Assembly (NCBI GenBank): GCA_022508305.1
Contig: JAFLVM010000001.1
Location: forward strand, 685,347-749,346
DNA length: 64,000 nt
Direction: 5' to 3'
From: Clostridiales bacterium
GTDB taxonomy: Bacteria; Bacillota; Clostridia; Christensenellales; CAG-314
In this document: one piece after another, positions 60,372 to 64,000 of the stretch
How positions within the stretch are numbered: position 1 is the first letter of the stretch
How the letters are laid out: each line of letters starts with the position of its first letter
The notes under the pieces: generated by a model
What the model was told of the DNA's origin: nothing
Database searches by the model: none
The model's input: only the letters and a program-made list of their open reading frames with translations
Program-made: the position numbers and the translations under genes

Positions 60372-61153
60372 TGATAGACAGTCATTTGCACCTCGACGAC
60401 GAACGCCTTGCGGACAAGGTTGACGAAATAGTAAACGCTTTTGCAGAACATGGCATAGAGTTTGTCATAAACAACAGCTGTGACATGCAAACCATGCTCG
60501 CGGGCGTGGATTTGGCAAACCGCTACGAAAAAGTATTCGCAACCGTTGGCATACATCCTCACGAAAGCAAGCATTTTAACCGTGAGTTTGTGTCAAAAAT
60601 GAAGCAATTGGCAACTAACCCAAAAGTCGTTGCAGTCGGTGAAATAGGTTTGGACTACTTCTACGACCTTTCGGACAGGCAAACACAACGGGACGTATTC
60701 GCCGAGCAGATTGAAATTGCCGACCAATTACACTTGCCGTTGACGTTGCATATTCGAGACGCCTACGGTGACGCCTGGGACATTTTGCGCGCGCAAAAGA
60801 AATATCTTAACAACGGCGTGCTGTGGCATTGCTACAGCGGAAGCGCGGAATTTGCAAGGCAAGCGGCTAATGTTGGACACTACTTCGCTTTTGGCGGAGC
60901 AATCACCTTCAAAAATGCTAAAAAGCACGACGTGTTCGAGCAAGTACCATTTGACAGAGTGTTGAGCGAAACGGACAGCCCCTACATGTCTCCCGAGCCT
61001 CTGCGCGGAAGAACGAATACGCCGCTGAACGTACCGATAATCGTTGCCAAAATGGCTGAGTACTACGGCAAGGACGTTCACGAGGTTGAGGCGCAAATCC
61101 ACGAAAACACCTTGAGTCTGTTCCCGAAAATTAAAAAGTATTTGAACAGATAA
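60371..61153 (+). CDS. tatD: TatD family metal-dependent hydrolase
   Basis: 260 residues, ATG at 60371 (overlapping metG's stop as TAATG). It opens IDSHLHLDDERL, the HxH metal motif of the amidohydrolase TIM barrel. Then VGIHPHES, GEIGLDYFY (Glu ligand), HIRDAYGDAWDIL, WHCYSGSAEFA and LSETDSPYMSPEPLRG (metal Asp). TatD proteins are DNA exonucleases/3'-5' DNases and also act on D-amino-acid-containing tRNA in some species. metG-tatD linkage is common in Firmicutes. Confidence 0.93.
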   Translation: MIDSHLHLDDERLADKVDEIVNAFAEHGIEFVINNSCDMQTMLAGVDLANRYEKVFATVGIHPHESKHFNREFVSKMKQLATNPKVVAVGEIGLDYFYDLSDRQTQRDVFAEQIEIADQLHLPLTLHIRDAYGDAWDILRAQKKYLNNGVLWHCYSGSAEFARQAANVGHYFAFGGAITFKNAKKHDVFEQVPFDRVLSETDSPYMSPEPLRGRTNTPLNVPIIVAKMAEYYGKDVHEVEAQIHENTLSLFPKIKKYLNR

Positions 61154-61188
61154 ACATAAATCTAATTAGTTAGATTTTAACTATCACT

Positions 61189-61782
61189 ATGAATAACTAC
61201 GTTTACATTATTGGCAACAAAATTTATATCAACCTCACCAACCGTTGCAGCAACAACTGTGACTTCTGCATACGGCAAGGTAGGCAAGGCATGGCGGACA
61301 CTACTCTTTGGTTGGACTGCGAGCCGACAGCCGAGGACGTAATAGAACAACTGCCTCTAAACCTTGACGACTACGACAGTGAAGTGGTATTCTGCGGATT
61401 TGGCGAACCAACCTACAATCTTGAAGCCTTGGACGAGGTGGCAAGCTACCTTCATTGCGTGGACAAAACTACGCGCATAAACACCAACGGGCAAGCAAAC
61501 CTCATACACAACGAGGACGTTACCGACTTGATTGTTACAAGTTGCGACGTAATCAACGTGTCGTTGAACGAATGTACTGCTGAAAAATATCAAAAACACT
61601 GCAAGAGTATTTTCGGCGCTAAGGCGTACGGGGCATTACTGGAATTTGCCTCACTGTGCAAACAGCGTGGCGGAAACGTCGTATTTTCCGTTGTAGACAG
61701 CATCGGCGAGAAAGATATTGCGGAATGTCAAAAGCTCGCCGACAAATTGAGAATACCGCTAAGAGTCAGAATTAAAGAGTAA
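61189..61782 (+). CDS. Radical SAM protein, TatD-associated family
   Basis: 197 residues. The radical SAM Cys cluster is LTNRCSNNCDFCIRQG (CxxxCxxC), binding the 4Fe-4S cluster that cleaves SAM. Next come EVVFCGFGEPTYN, the GGE-like SAM-binding strand with Glu, TRINTNGQANL and DVINVSLNECTAEKYQ. This short form beside tatD matches the TatD-linked radical SAM family; its substrate is not known. Gap from tatD is 35 bp. Terminator at 61826-61853 is next. Confidence 0.88.
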   Translation: MNNYVYIIGNKIYINLTNRCSNNCDFCIRQGRQGMADTTLWLDCEPTAEDVIEQLPLNLDDYDSEVVFCGFGEPTYNLEALDEVASYLHCVDKTTRINTNGQANLIHNEDVTDLIVTSCDVINVSLNECTAEKYQKHCKSIFGAKAYGALLEFASLCKQRGGNVVFSVVDSIGEKDIAECQKLADKLRIPLRVRIKE

Positions 61783-61817
61783 CACGTCGAAGGTAGAAGC
61801 AAGTAAATAAAAATCAA

Positions 61818-61861
61818 ATTTTCTAAAAGTCTCTATTACACAATGGAGACTTTATTTTTGT
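61818..61861 (+). terminator. Terminator of the metG-tatD-radical SAM operon
   Basis: AAAGTCTC/GGAGACTTT hairpin followed by ATTTTTG. Confidence 0.8.
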
Positions 61862-61889
61862 TGGCATAATAAAAAAAATAATATATAAT
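61861..61889 (+). promoter_or_regulatory. Promoter placing the queH mRNA start at its AUG
   Basis: TTGGCA (61861-61866) and TATAAT (61884-61889), spacer 17 bp. The ATG is at 61896, 7 nt after the -10 end, so a leaderless transcript is expected. Confidence 0.7.
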
Positions 61890-61895
61890 TGAATT

Positions 61896-62516
61896 ATGAA
61901 CGTCAACTACGACAAAGAACTGGAAAAAATAAAAGAGAAAATTGACGTGAGCGCCCCACCGCGGTTGCTGTTGCATGTGTGTTGCGCGCCTTGCGCTACG
62001 TACTGCCTTACGCGGCTAATAACGCATTTTGACGTGACGTTGTACTACGCAAACGACAACATCACTGACCCAAAGGAATGGCAAAAACGCCTCGGCGAAG
62101 TACAAAAGCTTGTAGAAATTGTCAACAACGGCGACTACGAGGTGACGGCAATTCGCCCGTTGAAGCTCGTAGTACAGCAACAGGACAGCGCGAGGTTTTT
62201 CGACGTGGCACAGGGCTTGGAGCAGGAAAAAGAGGGCGGCGCGCGTTGCAAACAGTGCTTCAATTTGAGGCTTTCCGACACTCAAAAATACGCCGTTGAA
62301 AATGGTTACGACTACTTCGGCACAACTCTCACCGTGTCACCCTACAAAAACAGCCGATTGCTGAATGAAATCGGTTTAACGTTGCAAACAACGGAGTTAA
62401 AGTGGCTTACCGCCGACTTCAAGAAGCAAAACGGCTACAACGAGAGCATACGCCTGTCGCAAAAATACAACCTGTATAGACAACACTATTGTGGATGTTG
62501 TTACTCGATTCTTTGA
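61896..62516 (+). CDS. queH: Epoxyqueuosine reductase QueH
   Basis: 206 residues. HVCCAPCATYCL holds the first Cys pair, GGARCKQCFNLRL the second set, and RQHYCGCCYSIL the last Cys pair. These Cys blocks bind the iron-sulfur and metal centres of QueH (DUF208), which reduces epoxyqueuosine to queuosine in tRNA. GTTLTVSPYKN lies in the middle. No SD precedes the ATG, in line with a leaderless mRNA. The other queuosine genes are not in the window. Confidence 0.9.
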   Translation: MNVNYDKELEKIKEKIDVSAPPRLLLHVCCAPCATYCLTRLITHFDVTLYYANDNITDPKEWQKRLGEVQKLVEIVNNGDYEVTAIRPLKLVVQQQDSARFFDVAQGLEQEKEGGARCKQCFNLRLSDTQKYAVENGYDYFGTTLTVSPYKNSRLLNEIGLTLQTTELKWLTADFKKQNGYNESIRLSQKYNLYRQHYCGCCYSIL

Positions 62517-62522
62517 TAACAC

Positions 62523-62557
62523 AAAAAAGGCTCCCTTGTATAAGGGGAGCCTTTCTC
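62523..62557. terminator. Bidirectional terminator
   Basis: GGCTCCC (62529-62535) with GGGGAGCC (62544-62551). It has A-run and T-rich flanks, ending queH (plus) and the surface protein (minus). Confidence 0.85.
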
Positions 62558-62579
62558 TTTACCAATATGCGGCGAGCGG

Positions 62580-64000
62580 TTAAGCTACTTTGTCTTCGCC
62601 AATCAAGATCATGAAGTGCTTGTTGCCGGTTGCGCCCGAGCCCATTGCAGCGGGGTTAATCCAGCAAGCAAGTTGTCCGGCCGACCAAGTTTCGTCAGCT
62701 ACCTTGTACGTAGCAATGGGGTCAAGACCTGCCTTGACTTGTTCGAAAGCCGTCTTGTGTTTCGTGAGGGCTGCCGCGACGTCCGTCATACCATATTGTT
62801 CAGCTTGAGCAATCTTTTGTTCAAGCGCCGTGATGACGAACTTTACTCCGCCATACAAAGAGGATGTTTCGTCATTCTCCTTTTGCTCCGTTGTAAGACC
62901 GGCAACGATTTGCGTCAATCTTGTGAATTGCGGATTAGCCATACTTCCGCCCACGTAGGCAAAGTCATTGCCGCACTTCACCAATGGAGCGTAGGGTAAC
63001 TGCGCCGTAGCTGATTGTATTTGACCGAAGCCTGCTTTGAGCGCGCCAAGCGCTTCTGCATAGTCGTTAAACTGTCCTTGAAGGGTTTCGTCGTTCAACA
63101 TATCGTCAACGGCTTTTATTGCATTACCTGCTGTTGCGCTGAGGTTTATCACTGCGCTGTAAAGGCTTTCTTCCATACCGTATTGGTACTCGCCACCAAC
63201 GTTGATCGTGCCCTTGATTGCGTCTTGGTTGGAGAACACTTTGCTGGGGTCGGGAATAACGACGGCAATTATATTAATTTGGAAATCTGCGCCACTCGTT
63301 GCGCGTCTGTAGTGAGTGTCAATGCCGTTAACGGTGTCTGAGATGGATGCAATGGTCGCGAGCTGTCTAATTATCGGCGCTTCTAAGTCGTTGATTTCAA
63401 ACCACATTTCGCCACCGCTAAGCCAGCTTTCCAACTTAGCCGTGCTGCTGACGTTCAATACGGTGTTCGTAACACTATCGTCAGCGCTACCCGTACGGGT
63501 GTGAATAATGAACAAGGGACCGCCTGCTGCCTTCATTTCGCTGTTTGTGACGTTGATCTCAACCATTCTGCGGCTAAATACCATTGAACTGAAGCTGTTG
63601 TAAAGCTTGCTGTCGATGATGTTGAGTGTTCCGTAGTCAACGGCATCCGACACGACGTTGGCAAACCAGTCCGTTCCGATTGTGTTGGTTAAAGTGGTTG
63701 TTGTAAGGTCGCTTGACATCATCATAAGACCTGCGGGCAAAGAGAGATTTTCCGTCTTGCTCGTTTCGCCTACGAAGTAAACGTTTTCGATAGTGGCGCT
63801 ACGGTTGGACGTACTGTCTGCTTGCTCGTATCTGATTACTGACCAGTGAGCTTCGGGGTAGTCCGTCTTTCCCTTCTTGCTGTAGTCGTACACAATGTAC
63901 AGAGCGTTTTCACCATCGGTGTTGTAGTTGGGATCGTAGCCGATAGTAAGGTAGTTACCGGAAATACCTATACCGTCGGATACGTACAATCCGCGTTGAA
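62580..64000 (-). CDS. C-terminal part of a large surface protein (runs off window)
   Basis: The frame is open to the right edge with no start codon required inside, so the gene begins beyond 64000. The visible ~473 residues are Thr/Ser/Asn-rich, with beta-rich blocks (ATIENVYFVGETS, TLNIIDSKLYNSF, INVTNSEMKAAGG; beta-helix-like N-x-S/T turns). A helical tail follows (GAIEAL-like LGALKAGFGQIQSATA, LEQKIAQAEQYGMTDVAAALTKHK). The C-terminus ends without a sortase motif or membrane helix. It is probably an extracellular or spore-surface protein, but no family was recognised. Confidence 0.6.
   Translation of the reverse strand, partial: QRGLYVSDGIGISGNYLTIGYDPNYNTDGENALYIVYDYSKKGKTDYPEAHWSVIRYEQADSTSNRSATIENVYFVGETSKTENLSLPAGLMMMSSDLTTTTLTNTIGTDWFANVVSDAVDYGTLNIIDSKLYNSFSSMVFSRRMVEINVTNSEMKAAGGPLFIIHTRTGSADDSVTNTVLNVSSTAKLESWLSGGEMWFEINDLEAPIIRQLATIASISDTVNGIDTHYRRATSGADFQINIIAVVIPDPSKVFSNQDAIKGTINVGGEYQYGMEESLYSAVINLSATAGNAIKAVDDMLNDETLQGQFNDYAEALGALKAGFGQIQSATAQLPYAPLVKCGNDFAYVGGSMANPQFTRLTQIVAGLTTEQKENDETSSLYGGVKFVITALEQKIAQAEQYGMTDVAAALTKHKTAFEQVKAGLDPIATYKVADETWSAGQLACWINPAAMGSGATGNKHFMILIGEDKVA

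Noticed and set aside
1..64000. CRISPR arrays, insertion sequences, prophage or integrase genes
   Set aside because: No regularly spaced repeats, transposase or integrase motif was found on either strand; only the short duplications listed above.

Overview
The window looks like chromosomal DNA of a low-to-mid GC, Gram-positive-type, spore-forming Clostridia-like bacterium. The evidence is SpoIIE, SpmA/SpmB and WhiA, many lipobox-type lipoproteins, a HrcA/CIRCE heat-shock operator, SAM-I and cobalamin riboswitches, a TatD-linked radical SAM protein, an archaeal-type ProRS, and sigma-A promoters with 16-18 bp spacers. I would guess an uncultured gut or anaerobic lineage near the Christensenellales, but that placement is inference. 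No rRNA, CRISPR array, prophage or insertion sequence was seen. Most genes up to about 58 kb lie on the minus strand.

Layout. 0-5.3 kb: a truncated response regulator, an acyltransferase and a heterodimeric ABC exporter pair. 5.5-12.1 kb: a minus-strand run of a membrane-anchored substrate-binding-like protein, murB, whiA and dnaE. 12.3-14.2 kb: an SLC45-like permease. 14.3-20.1 kb: an extracytosolic flavin/electron-transfer module, comprising a flavin transferase (ApbE) fused to an EetA-like NusG-II domain, EetB, a pyridoxal-kinase-like protein and a strongly expressed flavinylation-candidate lipoprotein, with MscS in between. 20.2-23.2 kb: proS, then a cobalamin-riboswitch operon with a transcobalamin-like (DUF4430) lipoprotein and an ECF S-component. 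23.3-34.6 kb: lipoproteins, a HAD phosphatase, a giant RND protein, Hsp20 under CIRCE control, and a PatB/MalY-DUF3737 pair. 34.7-43.2 kb: metK (SAM-I riboswitch), recD2, comF, secA and prfB. 43.3-49.3 kb: a GPH symporter, an SDR, and a small accessory-looking patch (PD-(D/E)XK-like orphan, MerR pair, two-TM protein between duplicated terminators, three tRNAs). 49.3-54.9 kb: PPTase, a GlmU-like acetyltransferase domain, SpoIIE and an Ig/LRR lipoprotein. 55-64 kb: a LytS-type kinase with a SARP-like regulator, spmAB, metG-tatD-radical SAM, queH, and the C-terminal part of a large surface protein.

Most notable signals. (1) The ApbE-NusG-II fusion with EetB and a TGAT-bearing lipoprotein forms a compact extracellular flavin electron-transfer unit. 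(2) The short word ATGGGGTGG, extending to an A/T-rich tail, is strongly over-represented on both strands, inside and outside genes. (3) A B12 riboswitch controls a transcobalamin-like lipoprotein and an ECF S-component. (4) Three transporters carry large extra extracytoplasmic domains. (5) Two genes have promoters placed so that their mRNAs should be leaderless. (6) A 30-bp terminator duplication brackets an accessory membrane-protein gene beside a tRNA cluster.
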